DNA from: Daedaleopsis sinensis
Lineage: Eukaryota > Basidiomycota > Agaricomycetes > Polyporales > Polyporaceae
Direction of reading: 5' to 3'
DNA: 64,000 nucleotides
Assembly (NCBI GenBank): GCA_033807695.1
Contig: CM066306.1
Span: 3,224,001-3,288,000 of the forward strand
Shown: piece after piece, positions 1 through 13,793 of the stretch
Position numbering within the stretch: position 1 is the first letter of the stretch
How the letters are laid out: each line of letters opens with the position of its first letter
Notes under the pieces: generated by a model
Seen by the model: the letters and a program-made list of their open reading frames with translations, nothing else
Database searches by the model: none
Told to the model about the DNA's origin: nothing
Made by a program: the position numbers and the translations under genes

Positions 1-3000
1 GCGGGCTGATTGGAGGGGAACTCTTACCATCGATTCCGAGAGACTTCTCCATCTCTTCTCGACCTTGATAAAACTCACCAGGTCCACCTTCCTCCACTGG
101 TACCTGATAGGACTCACCACAAGTCATGATGCTTTGTCGGTGCGTCCAACGTCCTGGCAACCAGGTCTTGCATCACGCCACCCGGCAGCACTACTCCGTA
201 TCCATGCCCCATGCAGGAGTCGGATATCTCTTTGGCCACCGAGCTTGCGCGATGTGAGAGTCACCTGCCGGAACCTGCCACCAAGTTCAGACGCGCAGCA
301 CGGTTCTCGAGATTGCGTTCAAACCTACCTTGCAGTCACGGTCGAATCGAGCCAACGATGATTCATGATGCTTCAGGCTATACTTGCCACCGGCATCGCG
401 GGCGGAGTTGCATCGCGCCCGATGCGTCCGCGTTCGCGAAGCTGGCCCCGTTCATGACGGGCGTCCTGACACCACACGAAGGCGTCTGCGACCACCGAGC
501 GATCCGCCCAGGCTGTCGACTTCGCTTCGCGGCCCGCATCTCTGGCCCTGAGTGCAAAGGGATGCTGTCGCGTCGTGCCGCCGAAAGACGTGGCTGGCCA
601 GGAACGCAGAACGGCGCCGGCCCAGGCAGCGCGAGCCGGTAGCAGGTCGACCGCTGGGCGTGCCGCCGTGTCCGTCTGTTGTGGGCGTTCAATTCGGGAG
701 GAGGAGGAGGAAAGCAGTTTCGGAATGCTGTGGGCCCTTGACAAGCCGTAGCATCACGTCATTCGCAGCCACACGACTACTTAGTCTCGTACCAAACCCT
801 TTCACGCTGCACGTTCCGTGGGAGGGGTTTGGGCGAACCTAGCCACACGACTCCTACCGGGGTTCCCGTGGGTAGGGCCCGCTGTGCGTGTGCCTCACTT
901 CGCTCGGGAGCTGTGGTCGCAAGATGGATAGGTTATGTGTGCTGCAGCATGAGACAGGGGGAAGGCGTACTGCAGTTGACGATGTCATCGAGGCCTGAGG
1001 GCCGTAGTATGGCCGGGATCCGGGTTGCACGTTTTCTGGTACACAGGTGACGACCCTGCGAAGCTTCCCAGAGTGTCTATATAGTTATATAGTTAGCCGT
1101 ACGTCAGCGGCCTCCCGCGACGGGTCATGACGTTCGTAATGAAGTCGGCTGGATGACAATCGGTAGCGTTCAACCCGACGTCCGCGGGATAGACGGTAAC
1201 ATCACTCACTGCAAGCCAGTGAGCGCACACAGCGACCACGCATCGCTGCACCGGCACATTTGAGGGACTGGAATAGAGTGATGTGATTATCACTTACCTG
1301 AAGTATCTACAGACGCATGCCGACGTCTACACTCGCTTGGCACTGTCACTGTATCAGTGACGACGTTTCAGTCTGTACAATAAGTAGCAGTTTTAGTATG
1401 CGCAGCTGGCGATGATGCCATGAGGCCTGGGGTGCCCCCCCTTTTCTGTAAAAGCCAGATCCGGACGCATACGCTGTGCATGAGGCTAGATGAAGCTACA
1501 TAGAGACTGACACGCACCACTGATAGGGTCGGCCAGCATCGCGTCCGTGATGCGCCGTCGTGGTGTTACCCGGTCAGGCGACAGACCCCTAAGTCGCGAC
1601 TTCAAGTTGATAGCTTCGTGTGTTGCTCCGAAGTTACAAGAGGAGCTGAACGCCGAGGGTGGGTACCGGTTTGAACAAATTCTCCGGTGAGGTGAGGCCG
1701 AGTGAGGCCTGAGGCCTCCTTGAGCTAAAACGCTGCAGGACGGTCACGGTCCCCCGCACACCCGATCGTGCGGCTGAGCTTGATCTAATGTTAGTAGATG
1801 TAAGCAAAGCCTGAGGGCATGACTCGTAGTAAATGTCCGATAAATATTGACAAGATGTGCAGGCGGGAGCATGAGTCGTGGCGATGATGGGTCCGCCCAC
1901 GGTTGTCCTCTATTTGGTTTGGCTGGTAGGTCCGGCCCGGACGACAGCAACCTATCATAGGATTGGCAAGAGGAACTTGAATACTGGGATCCGGGGAGTG
2001 CGCAATTGCCTGCCATGGCGGCGGACGATGTGAGACCAGCCGTCGAGCTAAGTACTGCAAGCGGGACAGGTCAGCTCAAAGGCGCCCTGTAGCCGAGCTC
2101 TTTAAGGCAAGTTTGATCAGTGTACCCCGGTCACTCCTCTCCCGTCCCACGATCAGATAGTACGTCTATAGATGTTTCAAGTAAGTCGCAATAATATGAC
2201 CGTGGTGTGGGTGGATCTCGACTCTAGTGCACGCAGCCTGAGAGGCCATTGTAGTAGATATAAATCACACTCGGTCTAGGACATCGCGCGGATTAAGACT
2301 CGTTCTCGAGCTCGTACACCGGTAGAGGTAAGTATCATAACTCCAGGAAGCTGATGTAAGCACTATCACATCATCTCATAAGCGCTCCTGTACTTACTAC
2401 AACGGTGTAGAGTCCTTAATATTGCGTTGGTAGGACTTCTCGCCGCCGCAGTGGGCCGGGACTTCAGATAGCTCATAAAAGATAACTTCTTGGATGAGGT
2501 TCGAGTTCGAGATAACTTTGGATAGTAGAGTAAATATCTCAAGCCTGAGTCGGATCTAACACAAGTTGGACATCTAGTACTAGTACTATACTCTCCCGGC
2601 TCGAACGACTCAGCTGGCCTGAGGAGGGTTGAACTTTGTGCAGCACATTGGCATGAGTCCGAGTGGGTCATGATGGCAGACTAGCCAGACTTTCACCGCC
2701 GTACGACCACTAACAGGCCCCTTGCATCATAACGGTAGCGGCCAACTTCTGAGCAGTGCTATGGGTGGTATGTCAACGGTCAGTCATACTAGCACTAGTT
2801 GAAGTTATGGTTCCTAATAAGATGAATCTTTGCTACACGTCCACCGTGTGCACTTCCGGGACCTTCTTGACTCACCTGATTCTGATCATAGTACTAGCAA
2901 TGGCTATCTACTTATTGTTTCCTGGCCGCAGGGCACACTCGCAGATTATAGGGCAGCATTGTTTGTACCCACGGTACCGTACGCCAGGCTGTTGAGCTTG

Positions 3001-4584
3001 GGAGCCTGGTGTCATCAGTGGGACTTCAGCCTTCAAGCTTCAGCGCATGAGTGGTAACGTCTGTCACTGACAGCAGTGGCACGGACAGCTGCAGGCGATG
3101 CTCGGTGTATGCTCATTAACCTCACATCATACAATACACAGATGTTCGGAATCTGTTCAGCCTGCGCAAGGTCATGCCGATAGCAGTGACATTAGGCGGG
3201 GTAGACCCAGTAGCAGCCTGGTCGTATTCACCTTGAACTGAACTGATGCTGCATATAGGCGCCCGAGTATTATCTCAACAACATACGGAACACGTCGCAT
3301 ACTTAGTAATAGTAGTAGTAAGCCCGTCGATACAAGCGAAACCCTGTGATCGCATCGGCCCGAGGGAATATCGAGACGGGGTGCCAGGGGTGCCGTCACA
3401 GAAACAGGGCGCTTGTGAGCTAACCTGTCCCGCTTGAGTTGCAATATCGAGCGAGTCATCAAATGAAAACACACAGCCATTCATATAAGTACTTACTTTC
3501 GTACAGCACAGATGGTCGGATTTGGACTAGTGGAGGATGTTGGTGCCTTGGCCGAACTTGAAGAGGAGAGGAAACCTAGAAGATTAGAGTGCGACTCGGA
3601 CAAGTAGTTGATGCGTACTGCATCGATATCACAGTCTATGATAGTACTATCACAGTGGCGTCTCTGCCAACTCAACATCAGCATTCAGGACGACTCATGA
3701 GCGCGTCCGCTGTGATGACGGTGGAGGTGTCAAGTGTATCATCTGACAGAGCTGGCCCTAGCTTGCATGCTCTTGAGTCCTGAGGCCGCGATGAGTTGTT
3801 GAGATGTCGATTGGGTGTCGAGGAGGGAGTTGGTGGGAGTCAGAAAGCGAGAGATCAATACGACGGGTTGTCGACTGACAGTGTTGTCGACCATGGTTGG
3901 CTATAAGATCGGAATCTGGATGATCAGATGCATCGGGTGGCCGGAGAGACTAGAGTCAGTTGAGGATGGAAAAGTAGGGTACAACTGCCTCGCTCTTTCC
4001 ACGCCCTCATCCTCCAGCATGGCTCTCTGCATCCGGGATCGGAGGGAAGGCGAAGGAGAACACTGCGCAAACACCGGGAAGCTTTCTATCTGACTTCGAA
4101 ATCACGAATGCGAAATTCCATCGGCTGGCCAGGAGCTCCGAGCAGAAGGGAACATCGTGCATGGCCGGGGGTGCGCAGAGGTCGACATGGTAATCGTTCT
4201 ATCGATGAATAGGCAAGTCGTCCACAAGTAACTTGTAAGGACTAGATTGGCTCGGACAGCCTCACACGGTCCCTCCCCTGACGCTCTACCGCCGGTCATG
4301 GTCCTCTGGCGCGCGCCCTCTTCTATATGTCCTGTCTCTCGCGCTCATCTTCCCTCTTTCTCCCCTCCTCGACGCTGGAGCCCACGCAGGCGACTCCGAT
4401 ATCACCCACCTCCTCCTCACTCGACACGCCCCACGAACTGACGACCCCGCCCCGCCCTCTGCTTTGCATGTTTCCTCTCACCCACTTCTGACGACTCTGG
4501 CATAGTACCCGTTCTCCGACCTCTTCGCATTTCTCGACACTTCACCGACAAGCGCAAGGGCTATATCATTATCGCACTACATGC
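1..4584. other. Gene-poor stretch, nothing recognised
   Basis: No open frame here reads like a known protein. The longest frames (about 140 codons in the first 750 bases) overlap each other on both strands, as expected of chance frames in GC-rich DNA. Base composition is more mixed than in the gene-rich parts, and short motifs such as CTAGTACTAG and GCCTGAGG recur. It could be old, decayed repeat DNA, but no terminal repeats, transposase or reverse-transcriptase motif was seen. Confidence 0.5.
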
Positions 4585-7500
4585 ATGGCCGATCCCGTCT
4601 TCAACCTCACCATCGACGACACCTCCCCCGTCGTCACGTACCAGCCGGCCGCGGACACCTTCTCCGCCCCGAACACCGCGCTCAGCTGGAACCCGTTCTA
4701 CACCGACTCAGGCTTCGCGACGATCAACTCGGGCGCCGGCTCCGCCATCGGCCCCGCCGTCGGGAACGGGACGAGTCTGCACCTGACGGCGTGCGACGGC
4801 GCGACGGTGCAGATCGACTGGAACGGTGCGTCTGCTCTTCCTTCCCGTCCGCCCGTTCGCATCTGCACTCTATCATATCGCACCTTCCGCATCCCCTCCT
4901 CCGCTCTTCGTCCGCCTCGTCTCTGGGGAGAACGGGCCCCGCGCGGGGCGTGCTCGGCGTTCGCGGGGACTGCACCCGCGTCCGCCCTCGAGCCCATCAC
5001 GACGCGAGCCCGGCCGAAGCCCGCACCACGCACCCGCATCCCCCGCGGCCTTCGCGCGCATGACACTGACAGTCGCGCGCCTCCACGCCGAGCTTCTCCG
5101 CGTTCTCGCGCCCATGTGTGCGTGGGCGTCTGGAGCGCTTCTCAAGCGTGCGCACGACGGGTGCGTGCCTTCCAGATGGATGAAGACGGTGATGCATGCG
5201 GGGCGCCGCATGCTCTTCAACCCTTCGGTCTCGCGCCGGACGTAAGAGCGAGATCCTTCTGCGTGCGCTGCTCGAGAGCTGGTTGTTGGGAAGAAGTGGC
5301 GAGGGGCGAATGGATCTGTGAATTGTTCTGATGCTTGATCGCGGATCCCTCTGTCAGTTGGGCTTCTTCTCGACAGCACATAGCAACTGCGCATAACTTA
5401 ATGTTTCAGCTCGAGGCCCTTGAAACCACAGCGAGTACGCTTTTGATGCTTGACCTTGTCGTTGAGAGCAACGCTCCCTACTCAGCTTGAGGGCGCATTC
5501 ATTGGCGTGGCGCTCATACTGAAGATCCGTGCATGTGTCGAACTGTACTGACTGATTGGTTCAAATCGCAGGTACCGACATCACGCTATTTGGAACCCTC
5601 GTACCACTTCCGACCAATGGCGACAGCGATACGCCCGATCCCACTTATTCTATCGTCCTCGATGGCACTGCTACGACGAACTACATATGGACACGAACAG
5701 ACAGTCCGACGGTAGAGAGCGCCGCGGTGGACATCCTCGCGTCGTTCTCCAACCTGGAAGATGGTCCGCACTCGCTCCAGCTAGTGTTCCGCAATCCGAG
5801 CGACAACGACAGCGCTGGCAACTCCACCGCTGGGCCCATTATCGTGTTCGACCGTGCCGTCGTGACTGTGGGGACCGCAATGTCAAAGTAGGTGCTCGGA
5901 GTTTTTGGTTGTCGCACACAATTTTCTGCCCTTCACGCGTGGACGAGAGATTCGTGACTTTACCTGGCACCGCCAGTTGCGGCATGGTCTAGCCAGGTCT
6001 AGCGTGCCTGCGTTCCATTCATGCATCCGCTTGATTTGCCTGTCGCCTAAGCTACCTAGCCATTATGAACGTCTTCTATTCCGTCCTCCGCCCTTCTTTC
6101 GTCACGCTGTGGCCTTCCATTCCTGATCCGGCTGGCGTCGGGCCAGGTCGTCGCCAGCGCGGCCTTTACGGAGATTGTATGTCTTGCGGTGATTAAGCCC
6201 CCACGCTAACTTGAGCGCGGATTACAGCACGAATCCGAGCACTTCCCCGCCGCCTTCGACCGCAGCGACGCCGAGTCCGACGGATACAGCGAGCCCCACG
6301 CCGGTTCCAGACGGAGAATTGGCCTTTCGCGGCCAGTGGGATTTTGAATCCGCTCTCCTTCCCGGATCGAGCGCTACGTTTCATACGAGCACAAACGCCG
6401 GGGATAGGGCGATGTTGTCCTTCAACGGTGCGTCCGGTTACTTGCTGTCGGTGCTCTCGTGTGATTACCCGGTGTGCTGGGCCGTTTCGGAGGATATGTG
6501 TCTTAGGAAGTTGAGCGTTGTAGGCCGGGTTGAGCTCACCCTCGCGGGAGTCGGCAAAGCCGGTGATGGGCGTAGAATCTCGTAGGATGGGAGTGAAGCT
6601 GATGGCGGGGGGCAGGGCGCTTCGGGGGCTTCTGGGACGGTTCCCACGTTGCGGGACGCTTCTGTTTTCTGTCGTCGAGGCTTGGACAAGACTGCAAAGG
6701 ACATGTCCACATATCCATATATCCCCACCGTCCGTGCATCCCTCCCCGCCTCCGCCTCCGCTTCCCCACCCTCGTTGTCCCTCTTCCGTTCGCTCCTTGC
6801 TCCTCCCCGTCCTCGTCCCTCTCCTCCCTTCTCTCCCTCTTTCCTCGTGGCGACCGCTAATTCTCTCTTCCAGGCTCGGCCGTTGGTCTGACTGGTCTTA
6901 CCACCCCGGCCTCGGGCACCTACTCCGTGTCACTGGACCAGGAGCAGCCTCTCATCTTCTCCGCGCGCTCATCATTCACCGCGTCCTCGCCAACGCTCTT
7001 GTTCTTCCGCTCAGGACTCGATCCCTCCGTCATGCACACCCTCGAGGTCGTCAACACCGGCGCGGCCAGGGCAGGCGAAGGCGCAGGCTCCCTCCTCGTG
7101 CTCGCCGCCGTCAATGTCACCGACGCCCAGAACCCTGCGTGAGTACAATTACCTTGTCATTTTGCGTGTTTCGGAATGCTGACAGTGATCCGCGTTTCTG
7201 CTTCTCCTCCGCTTGCTCGGGCCTCGTGCACCTTCGCTTTCGCGCGACCGTGCCACTCGAATGTACGACGTCAAATCTAATGCGCCGCCGATGCCGTACA
7301 GCGCGACGCCCATCGGGGCGACGAAAGGGCCCTCCTTACCTCGCGGCGCCGTCGCTGCACTGGCCATTGGGGTCGTTCTCGCCCTCGTTGCGCTCGTTGC
7401 CGTAATTGCCGTCTTCGTGCGACAGCGACATCGCAACGCCAGCCGCAAGCGACAAATGCTTGTCAATCCGCAAATTCACCGCGCCCGCAGGCTGTCGTTC

Positions 7501-9120
7501 TTGTTTCCGCACAAACGACGCAGCGAGCCCGGGGAGCCGGTCGAGCATGACTCACAGAAGGCCCGCGAGAGCGCGTACGCAGCGGGCGGCGTGCTGGACA
7601 TACGCAGCCCTATCCCGCACGCGCACGAGAAGGATGAGTCGGACGACTCGGACGACGGGGAGGACGTAGAGGCCGAGCCGCGTCTCTCGGCAGCAGAAAA
7701 GGGCAAGCAGCGGGCGTTGCGTCAGAGCAATGCGTCGAAGAACTCGAACGGCAGCTACTCGATCGAGCTCCCCGACCTCACGATCGCGCAAGTGCCGCGG
7801 GGCTACCTCCCTGCTTCTGCTGTGCCCTCGACGCCCTCGCCTCCCAGGACGCTGACGCTCAATCCCTCGCCTACTGCGACATCGCCACGAAGCCCGGTGA
7901 AGCCGAGAGGGCCCCGGGATCTCCCAGGCCGCGAGTCGACACGAGGCATCTTGATGACGAACCTGAGCCCCCTCCCTGCGCCAGCCTTCGCGGACGAAGA
8001 GGGGCAGCTGATCACCACGCCCCCCTCCTACTTGCCAGAGGCACACATCTCGCCTCTGCGCGTGGAGTTTGCGAGCGACGTGCAGGATCGGTCCGGGAAC
8101 GGCGGGGAACGCTCTGTCAGCATGGGCGCGATGTCGCTGCCCCAGTCGCTAAAGCAGGCTCTGGCATTGCAGGGAGCCAGCGAGTCATCTGCCTCCGCGC
8201 CGCCTTCCCCGACTCGCGCAAGCCGCATATACTCATTCTTGGACTTCTCGTCGACGTCGACTTCCCTCGCGCGCTCGCAGAGACAGTCGGCATCGAACTC
8301 GACCGGCAAGTCGCGCAGCTCTTCGCGTTCGAAGCGCACCACCGGGAGCGAGAACAGCCATATTCGGGAGGACCGTAGAGAGTCGCGCGGGGTGGACTGG
8401 GCGACGCTGCCGCCAGACCGCCGCATATCGCTCGGTCTGTCCATGACGCTGGGAGGCGGCGGCACCACTTCAAGGCCTTCGTTGTCCCCGAACATCTCCT
8501 TGCACCCCATACCGCTTTCCCAGTCCGCCCCTGCGCTTCCTGCCCTCCGCATCGGTGAAGCCACTCCTCCACCTCAAGAATCCGAACGCGAGGGCCCTGA
8601 TCAGGACTTCCCGTATGACGCGAACCTGCTCCCGTCCCCGACAGATTCCGTGCCCTACACCGTCTCGGACATCCACTTCCGCCATTCGACACATTCTTCC
8701 ATATCGCCGATAGAGTCCCGCCGCACGTCTGCATACCGCCTCAGTGGCTCCCACCGACCGCCACATCCGCCACTACCCAACAGCGCTGGGCCGTCCACCC
8801 CCACCCGGTCCACGCGACCGGCACACCGCAGAGGGACCTCGCAGGCGGGCTCGCAGAACGTGCCACCGTTCATCGTGCAGCGCATCCTCGGTCGCGCGCC
8901 AAGCTCTGTTCCAGGATCTACATACGCTAGCCCGACGACGCCACAGTTCGCGAGCGTCGGCAGCGTTACGGGGGCGGCTGTGGCCATGCGCGCGCAAACC
9001 CCGACACCGACACCACGAGCGGCGTCCGGCCAGCCCTCGGCGGGAGCGCAATCCACCCCCGCGTCGACCAACACCTCCGGGTCGTCCGTGTTCGGGTTCC
9101 AGCTGGGCCGACATCGGTGA
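4585..9120 (+). CDS. Single-pass membrane protein with two N-terminal beta-sandwich-like repeats and a long disordered cytoplasmic tail
   Basis: Five exons are proposed: 4585-4825, 5572-5887, 6228-6427, 6874-7138 and 7302-9120, joining in frame to about 946 residues. The N-terminal part has two related segments, each with a FRGQWDF- or SWNPFYT-like start and a VQIDWNG- or SFNGSAVG-like turn. This arrangement is common in basidiomycete surface proteins of unknown role. One hydrophobic helix (about residues 357-379, GAVAALAIGVVLALVALVAV) is followed by basic residues and about 560 residues rich in Ser, Pro and Arg with an acidic DESDDSDDGED patch. The ATG at 4585 was chosen by frame. No signal peptide is visible, so a missed upstream exon is possible. 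Intron 1 (746 bases) and intron 3 (446 bases) are long for this window. The last intron could instead be split in two. Function is not known; a cell-surface or wall-sensing role is inference. Confidence 0.75.
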
Positions 9121-11982
9121 TCGTCGCGACTACTTCTAACCTCCCCGCCCTGCCATTCTCCGCGCTGAACGCGTCCGTGCACTTGTGTGTTGTACACATG
9201 ATGTCACAGGTACCCACACCCGCTCCTTTCGTCGAACCCCCTCCACCCTCGGCGCGGCATTCTGCTTCAATGCACATAGCTTTTGTCGTTCCGCCAGTAA
9301 CTTATCGTGACGTCCTAATCGGCTCGCGTTCCTCGTTCCTCGTTCCTCGCTTTGCGGTGTCCGCCTGTCCGTCGCCCGTCCGCCAGTCTGCCGTCGGGCC
9401 CGGGTGCCATCCCAACTCCTCAAGGACCTGGATGGTGGTCCTCCTGCTCGCTGCCGGCGCACGGCGCCGGACACGAACGCCGCTAGCGCGTCTGTTGCTG
9501 CACTCTCCCCGGACACTAGTCGAACTCGTAGAACCGCATGTATATACCACCGTGTCTGTGCCCCCGCCCCCAGCTCTCCACCCAATCCAACGCTGTCTGT
9601 CTGTACATGTACAACAAGTGTCCTACCGTCTCTCGCCCCTGCTGTCCACCCGTGCTCCTCGACTCGACTCGACCATGCTCGCCCGCTCCCCGCTGCCGCA
9701 TCCCGCATCCCGCATCCCGCACCGTGCGCCCCGACTACGCCTCCAGTACTTTAATACTTTGCTTCTATTGGCTCCGCGTCTGGATCCCCATTCAACTTGT
9801 CAAGCTTCTCCCCCGCCTCCCGCCTCCCGCAACGCATCGCATCGCACTCCAGGAACCCCACCCATTCACGCTGCATGTGCATCCGCCCGCATCCTCATCT
9901 CCATCTCCACCCGCATCTCCATCTCCATCGCCATCGCCATCGCCATCGCCATTTCAGCTTCATCATCAGCCCCGCTCGCGAGCTCGTTTATTCCGGCCCT
10001 CGCAACGCGCATTTCGCATCTCGCATTTCACACTTCACGCTTCACGCTTCACGCTTCTGGCTCGTCGCTTCCTTCCGAGTCGGTCTTCGCCTGCCCCCTG
10101 GGCCCTTGTACCTGGTCGCCGAGTCATCGCCACCACCCTCCCCTTCGACGTTCGCGGGCCCGCGACTCGCCCTGGCCGTGTGAGACGTACGCGTGTCACA
10201 GTCTGGGGCCGTGGAGCTTGAAGCTTGAGCCTTGCGCGGCTCTCGTCTATCACGGGAGAGCCACTGCTAGTACTTGCAATGGTGCAACGGTGCAGCCCCC
10301 AAATCCTATAGCTACTTACCCGACATCACCCACGGCGTGCGCAGAATTCGGTATACATACATACATTCATACGCGTCGGCCTGCGCGGGGTGACGCAGGC
10401 TGCACATGTACCGTGTACTATCACTATAGCCGTAGCTGGGGCAATTGAGGTCATTCGTTTCGCGGAACCCAAGCTTAAGCTTTACTCTCCTCCATTTCGA
10501 AGACGGTGACTGTACTGTGCAGTGTAGGCTATCCGAGTCGTTCGTTTACAAAGCTGTAAAGTTGCAGATGTTGCATGGATGTCGTATACGTAGAGAGGTG
10601 CGCAGGCCGACACGTGCGTGACAACCACTCGGAGGGTATATCGGAGAGTTGCAAACTTGCAATTGCACAGTGCGAACATGTCGGAGTACGTACGCGAATC
10701 CTATGCGATTTGGATCAACTCCGGCGATCGGACAGCGTGCGTTGAATTTTGAACGTTCTCCGGACGGTGGAGGGCATACCGTAAGTCGCGCAATCATCAT
10801 CAAGGCTACTGCCGTCATAGTCTGGGAGGTGGACTTCCGGTAAAGCATACTCTCCGTATCGCTGGGTGCCGGCGGTTCACGTTCAATCTTTCTCGCAGGG
10901 AGCTTGCGCTCCGGTTAACGGGAGCCCCACTACTATTAATAAAAGCCCTTATGCATGGTCGCATGTGCACCGGTGAATACGAAACAGACGTATCCGCCAG
11001 TGCATGGATATGAGAGCGTACAATCTATCAGGCCTTCTGGCAGGAGACTATGCATGCATCTCTTCAGTACAGCGACCGCGTACGGGGCAGGATCGCAGCA
11101 GGGAGATGGATCCTCTCATGGGTCGTGGAGTAACATAACGACCAAGATAGTGACCCGCGGAGCTACTAGTAGACTTCAGAAATAAGCAAGCTACACGTAG
11201 AAATCTTTTCGGGAAAGGGATCCGGACGGGTCCGACCGGCGACGGGAAGACTATTTGTTGACTAGCCATATTGCGTACGTCTCGGACGATACGGGACGTC
11301 GTAAAAAGATGCTTCAGCCGTGGGATGCTTGCGCAAAGGTGCGCAATCATGGCAAGCCATGGCAGCCGCGAATTTACCGTGATACTAGCATGTGAATACA
11401 ACAGAGTTGTAGATCATGATATGTGGAGCCATCTACTCACACTGCACAGGCTTCGGAGGTATACTTACGGTACATATAGTACCTGCATGCTGTGGGTTGA
11501 TATGATGGCAGAAGATTTGAGGAGGCGTACGTAAGTTCCTGAAGGACAAGGTTCCTGGCTCAGAAGTTGATCGTGTGGTTAGCGGCCTTTCGGATCGCAC
11601 GGACGTCGGAGCACGCACAGATACTGCAAGCGATATCAAGAATTGGCATGGTACTTACCTTCAACCAGAATCAATCGACGAAGAGTGTGGCATGCCAGTG
11701 CGCGGGCCTGCGTCGGGAGGTCCGCTCCGAGATGATATTCAGATTGGTATACAAGTTGGCGCTATCGCACATGGGTTCCTGAAGAGAATGCATCGGTTCA
11801 GGTTAGCACTCGCACGTCACTGCTGCTCGCCGGTCGCGACCGGAGCACGCCCGATTCCCGCACGTCGCCCGCGGGTTTGAAACTAGTACAACCCACGTAC
11901 CTATAGATATTAGATACACTGCCGCTAAAAACTTCCAACCTCCAACTTCCAACATCCTAACGATCCAGGGATGGCGACAATC
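9121..11982. other. Intergenic, low-complexity and repeat-rich, no gene seen
   Basis: The first 1.2 kb is C-rich and full of short tandem repeats that keep one frame open for 443 codons without protein-like composition. The remainder is mixed sequence with frames under 120 codons. No RNA gene or mobile element was recognised. The 5' part probably includes the 3' UTR of the membrane-protein gene. Confidence 0.6.
9690..10060. repeat. Cluster of short tandem repeats
   Basis: Successive runs are visible by eye: CGCATCC units near 9700-9720, CATCTCCATC / CATCGC units near 9895-9955, and CTTCACG units near 10030-10055. They follow one another with little spacing, downstream of the membrane-protein gene and outside any supported exon. 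Confidence 0.75.
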
Positions 11983-13793
11983 TCAGTAATACGCAGCGGC
12001 ACCGGCGTACGACTTGGCCGATGCAGCCTCAGGCGATGCGGCTTGGGGGGAGGCCGCGCCCTCGGTCGCGCTCTCTGCGCTGAGAAGCTCCAGCTCCTCG
12101 GTCCGGCGACGGGTGTACTCCACGGAGCCCGGTCCGAATGCGGGGACAGGCTTGTTGTACGGCTTGACCACCGCGGCGAGCAGACCCGCAGGGATCATCG
12201 CCTGCAAGTCGGACTGCGGCGGCACAGGCTGGAAGGAGATCTAGCAAGCGTTCGTGCGTACGAGTCAAAACGTGTATGGATGAATGCGCTGGAGATGTGC
12301 GCTCACCGAGTCGTTCAGCTTCTTGTAACCGACGAGGAACGTGCTGGTGCTCTCGAGCTCCGCCTGGACACGCGCCTTGCGACGCTCGCGCATCTCCTTC
12401 TCGCGCTCACCGCCGATGATGCCGCCGGACGCGTGCCCGTGCTTCAGCTCCTCCAGCTCCTTCTTGGCCCACGTCAGGAACCCGACGGCGACTCCACCTT
12501 TGCTCGTCCCGCCGTGTTCCCCAGCGTCTACTCCCAGCCACTTGCGAGCAAGGGCTGCGTGGAGCGCAGCCTCGTCCGCGAGGTACCGCCTGAGCTCGGG
12601 CGTGACCTCTTCTCCTGTCTCCTCGCGTTCCCCGGTGCTCTTCTCCTTGGTGAGCGGGAGCTTCAGCTTGGACTTGGAGGATGCCCTGGACGCCCCGGGG
12701 GTCTTGACTAGCGAACGTGCGGTGGAGTAGAGCGAGGCGCACTCGAGATGGAGCTTGGCGACGAGCGCCGGGGAAGGATGCGACTTGGGGAGAGGCGGGC
12801 CAGGTGTGAGCGTGCTCTCGAACGCAGCTTTCGACAGGAGCTTGCGGATCGCAAGGTTCTGCGCGTCCGCGAGCGCCATCCTTGATTGGGAAATAGACGT
12901 GTCAGAGATGGACGTGGGCGCCGGGGCGCAGTGCGTGAAAGGAGACGTACTTGCTGAGCCCGATGACGACTTCTCGACTGAGGTCGGGGGGCCGAAGGCA
13001 GCTCAGCCCGAGAGAGAGGACGCGCTCGCGGTCCTTGTCCCATTCTGCTAGACACACCTTGCCGATGAACTCGTAGATGCCCGCGGCTTTGCACAGGAGG
13101 TTGACTGCGAACGTGATCCGCTCGTCCTTCGCTTTCCGCTCGGTATCTGAGATGGCGCGTTCGATCTCGTATTGGCCGAGGGAGTGTACTACAGCCCGTG
13201 CGAGATTGGAGAGGGAGAATGCGTAGGTGAGGAGTGTGAATATGACCTCGGTGGACAATGTAGGAAGAGAGATACGAGGTGAATTGTTGAAGAGCGTGGA
13301 GGAGAGTGTTGTACGCCAGCTGAATACTGGTGTCCTTGCTGTTGGGTTCAGGAACGCGGGCGGAAGGCTTGAATACGCACCTGGCTCTGCCTTCAATGCA
13401 ATCTCCCCGCTGTCAATACAGCTTAGTAGGCCATATAGCTTAGGAACGTATTCATCGAGAACCTGCCAGACCGAATTGTCAATAGGCAAACGCATGCATA
13501 AGTAGATGTTGTATTTGGGTTTCTTGGTAGACCGAAGCAGATAATAGATAGCAACCACTCCTTCCGGCATTCCAGCAATCAAATATCTATCCACGTGCAC
13601 TTACCTTGACAAGCTTCAAATCGTCCTTCTCGCCACGATCTGTCCGCTTGCTCTCCTTGAGTACTGCCCGCAGGTTAGCACGCGCTTCGGTTGCATCGGC
13701 GACATCCGCTGTGTATGTCGCGGTCGCATCCACACAGACATCGGCAAACGATATCGCCCCAGTTGTCGGCAACTCATAGAGGTAACTGGTCAT
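11983..13793 (-). CDS. palC: PalC-like pH-response regulator with BRO1 domain
   Basis: Exons on the minus strand are 13793-13605, 13462-13381, 13326-12951, 12880-12307 and 12240-11983, joining to 492 residues. The whole N-terminal two thirds reads as a BRO1-type helical domain. The segment ALADAQNLAIRKLLSKAAF and the GPPLPKSHPSPALVAKLHLE stretch match the PalC branch rather than PalA/Bro1. PalC works in ambient alkaline-pH signalling, linking the plasma-membrane sensor complex to ESCRT-III and Rim20/PalA at membrane sites. There is no extended proline-rich tail as in Bro1. It ends in a short Ala-rich segment with a terminal Tyr-Tyr. Every junction keeps frame and uses GTRNGT..YAG borders. The neighbours are not known pH-pathway genes. 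Confidence 0.88.

Noticed and set aside
9117..10448. 443-codon open frame on the plus strand after the membrane-protein gene
   Set aside because: It runs through tandem repeats in more than one frame, has biased Pro/Ser/Arg/His composition and no recognisable domain; long frames on all readings here are produced by the base bias.
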